From: Capillidium heterosporum
Lineage: Eukaryota > Entomophthoromycota > Entomophthoromycetes > Entomophthorales > Capillidiaceae
Direction: 5' to 3'
Length of the DNA stretch: 64,000 bases
Assembly (NCBI GenBank): GCA_016630905.1
Contig: WBMQ01000004.1
Coordinates: forward strand, 62,001 to 126,000
The translations under genes and the position numbers were made by a program. Under the pieces are notes generated by a model. It ran no database searches. It worked only from the letters and a program-made list of their open reading frames with translations, and was not told the DNA's origin. Below, one piece after another: positions 23,312 through 35,460 of the stretch (the stretch's first letter is position 1; the number at the start of each line of letters is the position of its first letter).

Positions 23312-24919
23312 TTGTCTAGCTTGGCAGCTTGGAAAATTTTGTCTTTGTGAAACTTTTATATATTTAGTTTCGGTAGCGACGTCGTCCCGTATACGTTTGG
23401 CTACAATTGGTTAGCGGTGGTGGTCGCACCTGATATTTGGCGAACAATCCTTCTTTTATAATTTTACTCTTCAAAATTGACCCACCGTTCTTTTCTTATT
23501 TTCTATTTTATCAACTGTTACTCAGATTCAAATTATCTTTGGCTTTATATTTGGATAACTTGCTGGTAGTTTATAATAATGGATAGTTTTTTTGAGATGC
23601 TGGTGTTGCTAGTATTAATGTAGTTACAGTTGATGAATATTGATACAAATGAAGCCTTGATGATAGTAGTCGTACTTATATAAGGTTTAGTTGGCTTGGC
23701 AGGAAAAAATATATAAGTCGTTTGTGCGACTGGGCAAGTTCTTTAGTTTAAGTTCCAAGACTGAGTATAGCTTATATCAATGGACATGTACTGTAATATG
23801 AACTTGTGATCTTTTATGTAAGGACAGATATTTGTAGATATACTTTCACACTTGATAGTATATATAGTTTTGAAATATTCCAGTGCAATATGGAATGGTT
23901 TTATATAGCGATATATTTTGGTTTATGATCAGGTATAGGAATTACGTTAAGTGTTTACTTCTTTTCAATCAAGGAGTAGTAAAGGATGACAACAGTGATA
24001 TGACTAAAAGCCGAGAAGCAAAATTGTGATGATGAACTGTAGTGCTGCTGTTTTATTATAAAATTCTAATACTATGGCATAGCAATGGGTTTATTTCTAT
24101 AATGCAATCGACATGTATGGCATGTCAATTTCTAAACTCCAATTCAGAATATATCTCCAGTAATAATCTAACTTGTTATAGCACTTTCATGGTTAAATCT
24201 AGTTTTCTTGATCAGATAGACGACTGTATCTAGTATCGTAGAAGATGCAGAAAATTGGCTTGAGTTTTCAAGGGGGAGGTAAAGAATTATCAACAGGTAT
24301 ATCATTTCAAGTTACTTTCCCATGCTTTTATTATGGGAGCAGATTTATTCACAAAATTTTGACAAAACCATATTGGTGAAATGACTTATCTTCTATTATT
24401 ATTTGATGTTGTATAGCTTGCTATTTACTATTTGGAATAGTAGTGCTGATGTTATAGGGTTGTTTACAAATATATATAAATTTAGTAGGGATTCTGTATA
24501 AGCGATTCAAGGCTGCTCCAGCAAATAAGAGTATCCAGAATAGCATCATTTTCTTGTACCCTATTTCTATTCTTCCAAAGCAATACTAAGGCCCTCTTCG
24601 TTTTAGCTATACAGAACAATAAATCATATATATCGCAAACTATAAACTAAGTCCAATTCAAGTTGTTAGCATCCATATATATACGCTATAACTCTATCTT
24701 TGCTAATACTATTTACATAGTTAAAACTCGATTCGTTGATTCTAATGTCTATACTAAAGCAAGGTATATACCAAGCAGCCTATTAAACGTTTATTAGGAT
24801 ACATAAATCCTACATCACTTCCCTTCGTTTTTAAATAATGCGATATTAAAGGATAACTTTGATATATTAATTTTTATAAATGATATCGATATACTAATAC
24901 TTTTTATTGAATTTTAGCC
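23312..24919. other. AT-rich gene-poor region
   Basis: About 1.6 kb downstream of the GH5 gene, very AT-rich with many TATATA tracts. No supported ORF or RNA gene. It probably belongs to the same low-complexity tract as the transposon remnant. Confidence 0.55.
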
Positions 24920-27599
24920 ATGATAATCGATTTGGATAAACTTATACTTGCTTTCGATAAGTTAGCTAGCTTTGTAAGATTGGCAAGAAGATTTTCTCAG
25001 ATAATAAATAGTAATAGTATAGATTTTGCATTGTTGCATCTTGATACACCTAAATTATTTGTCCCCAAGCCAGTTGTTAATGACTTGAAAAAGTCTTTCT
25101 CTTCATTGAAAGTATATAGACAAATCATTTTAAATACACTCCATATGTCCAAAGATCATCTAGCCATCCACCACAAAAGTCTACTGTCGGTCAATATGAT
25201 ATATCTGCCCCAACGTTCGAAGCTGGCCCTATCGTTCAGAAGTTATCTAACCCACTTCAAAAAGCAATTGTTTACCAAAAAGACGATTAAATCCAACCTT
25301 TTGACTCGACTCCCACCACCAATGTTAACCATCTGGCCTCTTCTATTCAAAACATAATCTCAAAGGAGCTAGAAGAATTAGTTCCAAGTGGTTTTGATGA
25401 GGACAAATTAATTGCCCTGCAAGACTCAAAATCAGACCATGATGAAGATTCTCAGGCCAACATCAATAAAGATAATTTTTATAACGATTTAGATGAGATT
25501 GATAGAAAACTTTTAAGGTATTTTTTACTTTTATTATATATTTACAGTTTTTAGTGCTTTGGAACTACAGAGTTCATTTCACTCTCTTCGCGATGCAGTA
25601 AATGCAATAGCTGCCCTAAATCAAAACCCAAGCTTTACTTTTGTTCGTACTAGTTATACCAACTCTGTGAAAAGAAAGCATATTGGTTATCATTACTATA
25701 CGCATGCTCAATATAAAGTGTATGAAGATGACCTTTTGGACAACTCAATAGCCAAGCGAACCAAAAATCCCAAGAAGACGAATAATCCCAAGAAACTACT
25801 GAAACGAACTGAAAAATATCCTGCCATCATCACTCTTCAGGTCAATTATGCCAATAACACTCAAACAATTGTCACTGCTAACAACATGGAGCATTCCCAT
25901 GATCCAATACCAAAAATTACTGATAGCATCCTCCAAGATATTACTGAGCGTCATTTAGAAGGGTGTACAATTTTGACAGCCATCAAATTGGATCCAATAA
26001 ATGCCAATTTGGGATTCGAGATCAAACTTCAATTAAAAACCTTTGCTATATCCAACATTACAAGTATAATTTAATCCCAAGACTTTCTGAAATTCAAGAA
26101 GTCTTCCAATTCTTACAGCAAAAGAGTTATTACGAAAAAATGACAATCTTTGACCTGTCACCAGACCTCCAAGGATTCAAGTGTTTGTTCTGATCAAACA
26201 TCACTCAGATTGTGCTATTGAAGACAGGGATTTCGGATGTTTTGGTAGCAGATTGCACTTATCAGATTTTGAAATATGACTTCTCTGTCCTTACCTTTTC
26301 TGCAAAGTCTAAGCATATGAAAACAGTTTCAGTTTCCTATACCATTATGAATAATGAGGCCTGAGACGCTTATGGTACTGTCTTGCAGTTCCTACAAATG
26401 TTCTTAGAGCAGCATGTAAAGTCAAGAGTACCATTAAAGATGATTTTAACAGATACCGATGCCCAGTTCTCCTTTTTAATCAAGGCTATATTTCTATATA
26501 CCACTTACATGTTATGTACCTGGCACAAAATTGGTAGCATTAGGGCAGTATTAAGTTGGATAGATCCTACTGAGCGTAAAAAATTGGTTGAAGCTTTTAT
26601 AGGTAAAGTTATCTAATATATACTGGTTACTAATAGTTTTATAGGCAATAAAGTTAAAATTTGGAATATGAATAGATATATATATCTAATTTTGGCAAAA
26701 TATTAATACTAAATCTGTTTTGTAGGTGAAGCCCCAGAAACTTATTATAGGTTTGACGATAAGAAAACAAAAGTTGAGACTATTCTTGCCAAGAATTACA
26801 ACACAGCCTTGCTTAACCAGTTTATGAGAAGGTTTCTTTATGTCTCTGATGTTAAAAAATATAAGAATAAGAAGGTTGTTTTCTTCAATTACCTATCCAC
26901 CTACAAATCAATCAAACGATTCCATGCAATATTTAAAAATGAAGAGCAGTTCATTGTAGCTTTCATTAAGAAAACCTTCAACCATTCCTATAATGTTTCA
27001 AGTACTGCTGAAGGCATGAATGTTCAACTCAAGCACAATATCAGCGAAGCCCATAAGAACAAAATTTCAATTGGTCAGCTCATCAAGAACTGTGATTCTG
27101 TTGTTGTAAAGAAGGTCTGGGGCACCAAAACTACGATAATCTCAGCTTTAACTATACGATTTTTGAGGTACCTACTGTTTTTTGACATGCAGTAAAGAAT
27201 ATTGTTTCGAAGGAGGTTTTGATGACCTTTCAAGATCATCTTATGGCTGCTAAGCTCAACTATGAGGTAAAATGGAATCTACTAACCCCAGATAAACTTT
27301 ATGTCGAGTTTATTCTCGACAAGAAGGAAGCAATTAGTGTTGTAATGTTAGACTCAGCTAAGGAATATTGCACTTGCTGTTTTGACAGAAATAATGGTAT
27401 CCCTTGCAAGCATATCATAGCTGTCAGACTGAAATGCGGTAAGCTTCTGACCAAATCTGAAGATATTTATGTACGTTGGATAGGTATATTCAAAGATAGC
27501 TCAAAAGTCAATTTTAAAGTTAATTCTAGGGAGCAGATTTTAAGTGTTTTTCACTACTGGTTTGCTATTGATGGTTATCAACTTCAAAGGACTAATTAA
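24920..27599 (+). pseudogene. Decayed MULE (Mutator-like) transposase
   Basis: Mutator-type DNA transposase remnant. After a poorly defined 5' part and a 37-nt intron (25518-25554), an N-terminal region with 'NNMEHSHDP' (about 25885-25905) resembles the FAR1/WRKY-GCM1 fold. The DDE core has Asp in 'VLVADCTYQ' (about 26251), Asp in 'ILTDTDAQF' (about 26452) and the 'CTWHK' block (26515-26529). A SWIM-type 'CTCCFDRN...PCKH' finger lies at about 27370-27420. Damage seen: a frame change near 26015-26035, two in-frame TGA codons (26191-26193 and 26362-26364), and a further frame break near 27180-27215. Both TGA sites fall where a Trp would be expected. No terminal inverted repeats were recognised by eye. 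Confidence 0.8.
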
Positions 27600-28990
27600 A
27601 CTAAAAAATAGGGATATAGAAGTTATATATATGGTACATTATTGGATATACCAAATGTGCTACTGGATTACTAGCAGTTATGTATAGAAATCATCCTGAA
27701 GAATCGCTTTAAAGGCTGTAGAAGATTCGTACAGCCAATTTGCTGGAAACCTGAAAGCCAGAAAATCGCACTCTATTTCAATCAGAACACTGGAAAATAT
27801 AGGTATCCTGCAAACCATCTATATTAAGCAACTTGAAGACCAGAGTGCTCTTAATTATATACTAATACCCTACCCTGCACCCTCCCTTTAGTTACTATCA
27901 GGATATTTTGAGTAATAGCTAGTATACCCAAGATCTTAAAGAATAGTGGGTATCGTTTTGAATTAAATAGCAAACTTTTGTGCAGTCACAAGTCAAAACT
28001 TTAACATTCGGATTAGGAGTATATTGCATAACGATTAATATAATTGACACCTTTGACTGGCATATACTAGCAGTATGTTAATTATAGCTTCATATATAGT
28101 GAAATAAATCCCTCCATTAGCCGATGCCAACACAAATATTGGTTTTACTACTAGGACATCGTGTTTTTAAACCTCCTTAGTAACACACCTAACTAATACT
28201 CTATATACTTGAAGTCTGTATTCCGACCGGCGGACAAGTAAGCAGACTGTGCATCATATAATCAATGACAAGTTAATTGAGATTAGAATTCCTTTCAATT
28301 TAGAAGCTTCGGGAAAATAAGTGGCAATTTTCTTACAACGTTTCAGATGATTTATCCAAGCATAGGACGTTGGGTAAATCGCTTTTTCTTCCGACATAAC
28401 GGAGTCCAAGCTACATTTAGCTAATTCTACTGACGTGGACTTTAGGTTCCACTATAATCTATCTAGTGGGATTAAGCGGTACTGGCAACTGAGTTACATA
28501 TGAAAATATACACATATCTCACCATCTAACCAATGTAGTTTGCTATCAAACAAAGAAAGGTATATCGGATTCGGCATCTAAATCATATAGCTAGTTATCG
28601 AATAAAGAACTGTCTTTGCCATCCGGAAATTAAATATGTAGCTGGCGACCCTGAAAAGGGATATGTCCCAAAAGGATTAATTATTATACTAGCATCAGGT
28701 TCTTGTGTGTGAATATAGGCTAAAATTAATTAATATCCAAAGGAAACTTGGAATCCATTGTCCGCAGCTGATACGGGCATTAAATGACTTCCACTGGCCA
28801 AAGCAGATGCACATGCTTCATAAAAATTTAAGGGTTCTTTAAGAGCAAAGAATATATAAATGGGATGTGATAAAGTAAAGCAGTAAATTAAGTCAAATCA
28901 CCAACACCTATTGCAAGATTCAAAAATATCTCAACCTGTACATATACTTCCAACTTTTCAAAATCCCCGATCTCCAATAAACTTTTCAGC
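27600..28990. other. AT-rich region downstream of the MULE remnant
   Basis: No gene recognised. It could contain the transposon's 3' flank and terminal repeat, which I could not delimit. Confidence 0.5.
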
Positions 28991-29129
28991 CTACCTAACT
29001 ATGTCCACTTCAAGAGATACCTTTGTAAACGAGATGGAGTTCGATGTCTTGATCCGAATGATACAGATAAGCAAGAGCAAAATCAAAGCCTCTTCCAATA
29101 CTGATAAAAGTAGCTCAAATGAGAATTGA
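28911..29129 (+). CDS. Small hypothetical ORF
   Basis: An open frame without an ATG at 28911; the first ATG gives a 43-residue product from about 29001 ('MSTSRDTFVNEMEF...'). It is polar with a Ser/Asn-rich end. There is no family match and no intron evidence. It lies in a gene-poor tract between the MULE remnant and SFT2, so chance is a real possibility. Confidence 0.2.
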   Translation: MQDSKISQPVHILPTFQNPRSPINFSAYLTMSTSRDTFVNEMEFDVLIRMIQISKSKIKASSNTDKSSSNEN

Positions 29130-29981
29130 TGGACTTTACGACTCTGCTTAACTTTACATCCCTCAGTACTCCCTATCCCATCTATCAACACCTCCCTTCA
29201 CCATCATCCATTATATATACTATATTTTACAGTAAAAGAAACTTATTTTATATTTATCATCACTCGTTTACTATATAAAGTTCAAAATTAAATATATGTA
29301 CCTGAGATATAAGCATGTTCCTTCTACAATGCTTTACTATCTAGTGGTTTACTTGCAGAGCTACCGATAAGTTGTAAAATTCCCAACTTGAATTTGGAAA
29401 ACCCAACTACAAGGATTCCTAAGCTAGTCTTCACTATCGTCGGTATAATGAAACCCGATGACCAAAGGGTAGATCCCATTGTTGAAACTTTATCACGTAT
29501 CGCAACTCTATTGATATATAAATGCTTATCATTGATTCCTAACTTTAAATATTATTACCTTGTAGACACTTTTATGTTGGATAGAACGTCCTCCAGCATA
29601 TGGTGCTAGCAAGACGTACTATTTAACTATATATGCGGTAGGGATTTATTAGATTAGTTTTAGGTTTCAAATTTCAAATATATTATCGATATACCATATA
29701 TAAACTTCTTATATATATTATTTATATCGATCAGTAAGTTTAACTCCATGGTATTAAAGAACAGCGTTTAAAAGTATAGAAGATTAGACCCAAATTTTTA
29801 CAATACAAAATTGTATGAAATATGGTAAACTGAACATATGTTCACCAATCTTGGATAGTAGAATATGCAAATACATAAATAAAATTTAAACTAGTACCAC
29901 CGTCAACTATACCTTTTATCAGACTACAAACTTGATATAACAGTCTTACTACATCGATAGTTGTCGAGCATGTACTAAAAA
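29130..29981. other. Intergenic region downstream of SFT2
   Basis: AT-rich, with one short open stretch at 29388-29609 that I do not consider a gene. Nothing else seen. Confidence 0.5.
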
Positions 29982-30766
29982 TTATTGGAAAGGGATGAAG
30001 TTAGCAGCTGTCCTAGCCATAGCCGTTGATCCTCCCGGTAAGTAAGAGACAAAGTACCTAATCCAAATTAAATATACACCCACTATTAAAAAATTACCAG
30101 ATGAGGGAAATCAGTTGCACAATAAAGAAGAACAACGTCAAGATAAACTGGATAAATGATCCGTTGAGCTATCAAAAATTAATATATAGCCTAAACAAAA
30201 AATTACCATAAGAGCACAGAACAACGTCATTATCAAAGAGCCAAAGTAAGCTCCAGTAAACGGTAGACGTTCTTTACTAAAGACGTGTCTAAAATGGCTG
30301 CTAGGACCTTTTAGGAAGGCAAAGCTATTAAAAATTAGCCTTGGTAAAATATGAAAAAAGTACCTGACGAAAAGCAGCAATGAACCGAAGGTGAAGGAAG
30401 TGGCGAACCGAGTTGGGCTAAATATACGGAAGGCGGACTTTAAATGTTAGAAATAGTAGGTAACAGAAAAGGTACGATAGCAATGAGAAAGATCCCAGCA
30501 ACTGCACATATACCGAATGCAGCCCATCTCTATAAGGGATTAACAAATATTAAAGTTAGAGAAAAATAATTTAGGAAAAAAGCTACCTGCATCAAGGTTA
30601 AGCTAAACCACTCTGGCTCCCGTTCATAATCATTACTTAATGGGTTGGTGTTAACTGGCAAGTAGGTGTTGCTGGAACCGGAAGAAAATCTACCCATAAA
30701 GTCACTGGTACTTGACTGTAGTCGATCAGTCCATGAACTTGCACTTGTACTGTTGTATCCAGACAT
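29982..30766 (-). CDS. SFT2: Sft2-family Golgi membrane traffic protein
   Basis: Small tetraspanning protein acting in endosome-to-Golgi vesicle fusion. Start 'MSGYNSTS' at 30766; stop TAA at 29982-29984. The cytosolic N-terminus ends 'EWFSLTLMQ'. Successive short exons then encode four hydrophobic segments with '[26 protein letters not shown]' (the family's 'GP..h...MF...R' loop) and a C-terminus with '[10 protein letters not shown]', matching the fungal 'SYFPGG' end. Introns are 40-60 nt. It shares a promoter of about 260 nt with ARPC4. Confidence 0.88.
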
Positions 30767-31028
30767 GTTATTTTTGTAAAAGTTTATAAGGTTGGATTTT
30801 GGTGGGTAAGTTTGTATTTGAGTTTTATAAGCGTTTGTCTGAATGCCAAGTTTCGACAGGGTTTGCTTTGTCTTATCTAGACAGCTGGAATTTCTCCGCA
30901 AACCTATAGGATGGAAGTTTCTTGATAGATAATTGGCTACAGCTGAAATTTCTCCCTAGTTTTGCCATTAATTTGGAATGAGGTCGACGCTTGAAGTCTT
31001 AGATAGTTCTAACTCAACTTTATAAAAG

Positions 31029-31711
31029 ATGTCCAACACCTTGAAACCCTACTTGACAGCCGTACGTTCAACTTTGACTGCCAGCTTATGCTTGGAGAAC
31101 TTTGCCTCCCAGGAGGTTGAGAAGCACAACAAACCGGAGGTAGAGGCTAGGTACATTTTATTTTAAAGTTCTCTATTACTAAACCTTTATATAAATAACT
31201 TTGGCTAACTTTACCAATTCTTCAACAGCAAGACCCCTGAAGTCCTTTTGAACACTTTGTCGGTCAGCCGTAACGAAAATGAACGTGTCTTGATCGAGAC
31301 TAGTATCAACTCAGTGCGTATCAGTATCAAAATTAAGCAAGCTGATGAGATTGAAAAGATATTGTGCCACAATTTGACTCGTTTCCTTATGATAAGAGCC
31401 GAACATTTTATTATATTGAGACGTAAACCAGTCCCGGTAAAGTGTATTTTATTAATTATAGTATCTAACTGAATTTTCTTTTTTGAAAAATAGGGCTACG
31501 ACATTAGCTTCTTGTTGACAAACTTCCACACCGAAGCTATGATCAAAAAGAAATTGGTTGACTTTATCATCCAGTTTATGGAAGGGATCGATAAGGAGAT
31601 ATCGGAGTTGAAGTTGGGCTTGAACAATAGAGCTCGTACCGTTTCAAGATCGTTCTTGGCTCAGGTACTTTGTACAACTTTTCTATGGCTAATCTTTAAT
31701 AGTTTGTTTAA
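31029..31711 (+). CDS. ARC19: Arp2/3 complex subunit 4 (ARPC4, p20)
   Basis: Core scaffold subunit of the Arp2/3 actin nucleator, which drives endocytic actin patches. ATG at 31029 ('[20 protein letters not shown]'). Exons join through '[22 protein letters not shown]' and '[32 protein letters not shown]', ending '[19 protein letters not shown]...FLAQFV'. The last intron is 31665-31702 (38 nt) and leaves a tiny terminal exon of two codons plus TAA. Length is about the usual 168 residues. Confidence 0.96.
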
Positions 31712-32946
31712 ATTGGAAATTGAATAAATCTGTCTTTGGTGGTGAAGCAGTAGTTGATATATGGATATTCCTTTATCTGTAATAGGAACTTTATAGTCTA
31801 GCTGTTTCTAGCATGTACCTTGAGTGCAGTTATAGTATCTATTTATTTTTAGTATTATTTTATTATCAGCCTAACTAAATATTTTAGCTGAACCTATTTC
31901 TCGTTTAAATTTTAGGTAGGGAACCAACTATTTTTGTATCCAGCAATAGGTTTTCATATAAAAGTATCTGTAAAAGGAATGAAAATGTACATTTGGAATT
32001 TTGGAATTTTGGAATTTTACTTTTGATGTAAATATATAGATGTATAGTTGTTTATTTTGACTATTTTGGATTTCTTCAATTTTATAGATCCCAATGTAAC
32101 TAGTTTTATTTTCTGTACTACTGCTGCAATAGGTATTATAATAGTGCCTACCTTTGATATATTTATATTCTTAAAGTACTTTTCAATATAGCACTTTATA
32201 ATTCATTTGTAAAAGCTATTTCAAATTTACTTTTTCTATTTGAAATTCCTATTGATAAGTTTGTCAGCTACAGCTTTTCTACTTAAACAGTATTTAGCTT
32301 TATATTTTTATCATTTTACTTTAGTCTTGTTAGTTTTTACGGTAGTGTTGAACTAACCCTATTTATATAATTTTACATAGAGAATCGCCGGAATATATAA
32401 ATTTTGACGTAGCAAGTTAGGTTAATAGTAGGTGGATATATTGTCGGAGTGTACTTCAATGGTTGCAGTAACATGTAGTTGAATTCCCAAACTCCCAGCT
32501 TGCTTTTCTACTTTGCAATACAAGTGTATCAATCATCCTAGCCTTTACCTGTACGTTTCAACGTATGCAATTTTATCTTCACTAGCAAACAGTACAAGAC
32601 CATTTTTACTAATAGAGCCCTATTATTTTGTAATTTATCCTTGCAGCTGAAATGGTATTTAGAGTATATTGAGACATACTCTATATTCAGATGTCGGATT
32701 TTCACTTCAAATATCAATCTTTATTTAGCCCCACCAATATTTATAGGATACACTTAATCAAGCTTAATTAGCTATGTGAGTCATCTTTAAGCTTTTGATT
32801 TCCATAGCTACTCAATAAATATATGATAATTGTAATCTATGTACATAATTGGCTTTTAAATTACCGCTTTACATATATTTATAAAATTCAAATATTCATC
32901 AACTTTATTGACAATCCCCTATAAGCCAAATAAAACAACAAACCTA
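31712..32946. other. AT-rich convergent intergenic region
   Basis: About 1.2 kb between ARPC4 and the Bap31 gene 3' ends. It holds a short tandem repeat at 31993-32018 and otherwise nothing recognisable. Confidence 0.55.
31993..32018 (+). repeat. Tandem octamer repeat TTGGAATT x3
   Basis: Three perfect adjacent copies of TTGGAATT followed by TT. A simple microsatellite with no inferred function. Confidence 0.85.
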
Positions 32947-33882
32947 CTAATCTTCAAGAGTAATCTCCTCAGCTTTACCGTTGAGCTTCATAGACTCCAC
33001 TTCGGCGAGCATAGTTTTGTACTCATCCTGTTGAACTTTGATCTTGCTCTGTAAGTTGTTCAAGTCAGAGGTTTTATCTTGAACCAACTTGAGCTCAATA
33101 CTGAGTCTTTCGATCTCTTTGACTTGATCCTCATACTGCTGGGTAAGTGCACTACCGTTTGGGGCCTACAATGTAATAAATATATATGTTTATATGGATA
33201 AAAAATACCTTGGATTCGAACGAGTCAAGCTCGAGTTGAACGGAAAGAACTTCAATGAGAAGACCAACTGTATAATTTAAAACACTATAAACAGTTAGTT
33301 GTATAGGTATATGAATAATCCTTACAATGATAGGAACATAGTACCACCAGTCAGGTATCTAGGGAATCTAATGAGCGATAATTTGTTTGGCTCAGCTTAC
33401 ACATTACGCTGGGCATAGAACTTTTTGACCGTGATGGAGGTATCTAGACGAAGGTCGACACCTTGATCCACCTCCTCATGCTTCTCCAAAGCGATTCTCA
33501 AGTTGTTAACCGAGTCTATAATCCATTAGTATATACCATCGCTATTTAAGCTACCTATAAAGATAATAAAGATAAATCTAAGCCAATTAGTACCAATTTC
33601 GTAGTATGTTCAAGCTTACATTCCAACTAGAGCAATAGTATACTGCGACTTGTCAATTATCTTTTCTTTAATTAGCTTCAGCGTCTTGAACTTCAAATGA
33701 GTTGGGAAGGGGATCTATTTAATTGAAATATAGTAAGCTTCTTTATATCAGCTATAATTTCTGTACCATCAAAGCGATGAGTCCAACTATCTATTAAATT
33801 TTGATTAGCTAAATGAAATAGTAAAAGTTCAAGTTACTTCAGAAATCAATATTGCGAATACTATCGAGTGGTATATAGCCAT
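32947..33882 (-). CDS. BAP31/Yet-family ER membrane protein
   Basis: ER export and quality-control chaperone for membrane proteins. Start 'MAIYHSIVFAILISE' at 33882, the family's first membrane helix. Exons continue with 'IPFPTHLKFKTLKLIKEKI' and 'SVNNLRIALEKHEEVDQGVDLRLDTSITVKKFYAQRN', the conserved loop, then another hydrophobic segment and a long coiled coil ('QQYEDQVKEIERLSIELKLVQDKTSDL...'). The end 'AEEITLED' does not show an obvious dilysine signal. Introns are short. Upstream it diverges from the unknown gene at 34876. Confidence 0.88.
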
Positions 33883-34875
33883 GTTTGTAAAAAAAGTTAT
33901 AAAATGCAAAGGTAGGTGGACTGCTACTCCTTTATATAGGCAGAGTTGAAAGTCAATGTGACGTAGAGACTTTGAGCTAACTTTCCTTGAAAATTGAATG
34001 GTAAAGTTGACATCACTATCAAAGTACAAAGAACTTTAAAATGCATCTCTACCTTTGAAACTAAAGTTGGCACTTTTTTATTGTAAAAATTCGATTGAAA
34101 AGACTTAAAGTATTGAAGTTTGTATGAAATATATACATGTTATTTAGAATGGCTCAAGTATTCAATTGGTAGAATGGTGGAAATATTGTCCCATAAACTA
34201 TAGCTTAGGATAGATGCTGTTCTCTCTAACCCTATAGGTTTCAATACTTAAATTCCAAGTTAGCATACTTACTACACGTAGGTGCACTATAGTTTCAAAA
34301 GATATATCCTGCAGGCTTTGACTCAACTATATCATAACGAGTTTCTACTACTTTAAGTACATTGATTTGGAAATTGGATTACATCGTTTTTAAGAGACAC
34401 CACTACACCTTAAAGGCCTAATGAGTCACCATAGCATCGAACTATTTTTATATCAGGCCTTTCAATTTTACCAACTACTGGAGAGTAAAACGTTGGATTT
34501 CAATCCCAAGTGGTAAATGAGGCAGCAAGAGTACCACCATCTTTCCATTTATCTTTGAACCAAAGCTAGGCTCTAGAACCTAACAAAGCTGAAATGTATT
34601 GTTCAAGTTTGATCGCAACTAATCTATTTACAACATTTTCAAGGAAAAATTTTCAAGAAATTACTACTTTTGGTAAATCGATCCAATACATTGGCCAAAG
34701 TTCCAATTAATAACGTAACTTTCGAATCCCTCTTTGATAGGTGTTCCTACAGCTTCCATCATTACCAATTAATTTTCTGCTTTAGTAGGAACGATGCAAC
34801 AATAACCCAATAACCAGCCTCTCAATCTCTATACCACCAGCAACTGCAGCTCAATATTCCCATTTCAACTTCAAC
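33883..34875. other. Divergent intergenic region
   Basis: About 1 kb between the Bap31 gene and the hypothetical gene. No feature seen. Confidence 0.5.
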
Positions 34876-35460
34876 ATGCTAGCCATAAAAGATTTTTTAA
34901 GAAAAGACCTATCAATCGAAAACCTGTTCAAAACCAACAAAGTGGAGGTCCGAGAAAAAGATAACAACAAACAACAAAGCTCCTATTCTAACCCTGACCA
35001 ACTCTTTACATTTTGGTGTCAAGATTGTTTAGAGCGTATAACTTCTTTACCAGAGGAGCACCAGTGTCAGGCCTCCTTCAAGACTATCAACCTAAAAAGT
35101 AAAGATTCACCTGCCATCACACTATCAACCAACAGTAGCTCTAAGGATGGTGATGCTAAAGCAGAATTGAGTCCAAAAGCAAATTATTCAAATAGTTTTA
35201 CCGGCATAAAAACAAACAACAGTGCTGAAGTAAGGAATCAAATTTCCAAAAATTGTTCTGAATCGAAAGAATCCTTTTTGAACAGCGTCGAAAGACACTT
35301 ACTAAGCCATATCAATAAGAAATTCAACCCACCGCCTATCAGTTTAGAGTCCAGGCTAAGGTTTATGTTGAAATCGAAATTAACAGACGACACTGCCATC
35401 GACAACTTTATGACAATTCGACAAGAGGACATTCCAAAGCATTATTACCTGGAGTCTTAG
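34876..35460 (+). CDS. Hypothetical protein with CxxC...HxC motif
   Basis: A 194-residue intronless ORF from a true ATG; not recognised. Near residues 47-65 it reads 'FWCQDCLERITSLPEEHQCQ', a CxxC followed by HxC that could bind one zinc. The middle is Ser/Asn-rich and probably disordered. The C-terminal third ('SVERHLLSHINKKFNPPPISLESRLRFML...IRQEDIPKHYYLES') is charged and helix-like. It sits between a Bap31 gene and a gene-poor tract. The composition is coding-like, but no function is proposed. Confidence 0.6.
   Translation: MLAIKDFLRKDLSIENLFKTNKVEVREKDNNKQQSSYSNPDQLFTFWCQDCLERITSLPEEHQCQASFKTINLKSKDSPAITLSTNSSSKDGDAKAELSPKANYSNSFTGIKTNNSAEVRNQISKNCSESKESFLNSVERHLLSHINKKFNPPPISLESRLRFMLKSKLTDDTAIDNFMTIRQEDIPKHYYLES

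Noticed and set aside
26191-26364. Reassignment of TGA to tryptophan
   Set aside because: TGA ends a host gene at 49152-49154 and housekeeping genes use TGG for Trp. Mutation of a transposon copy is simpler.
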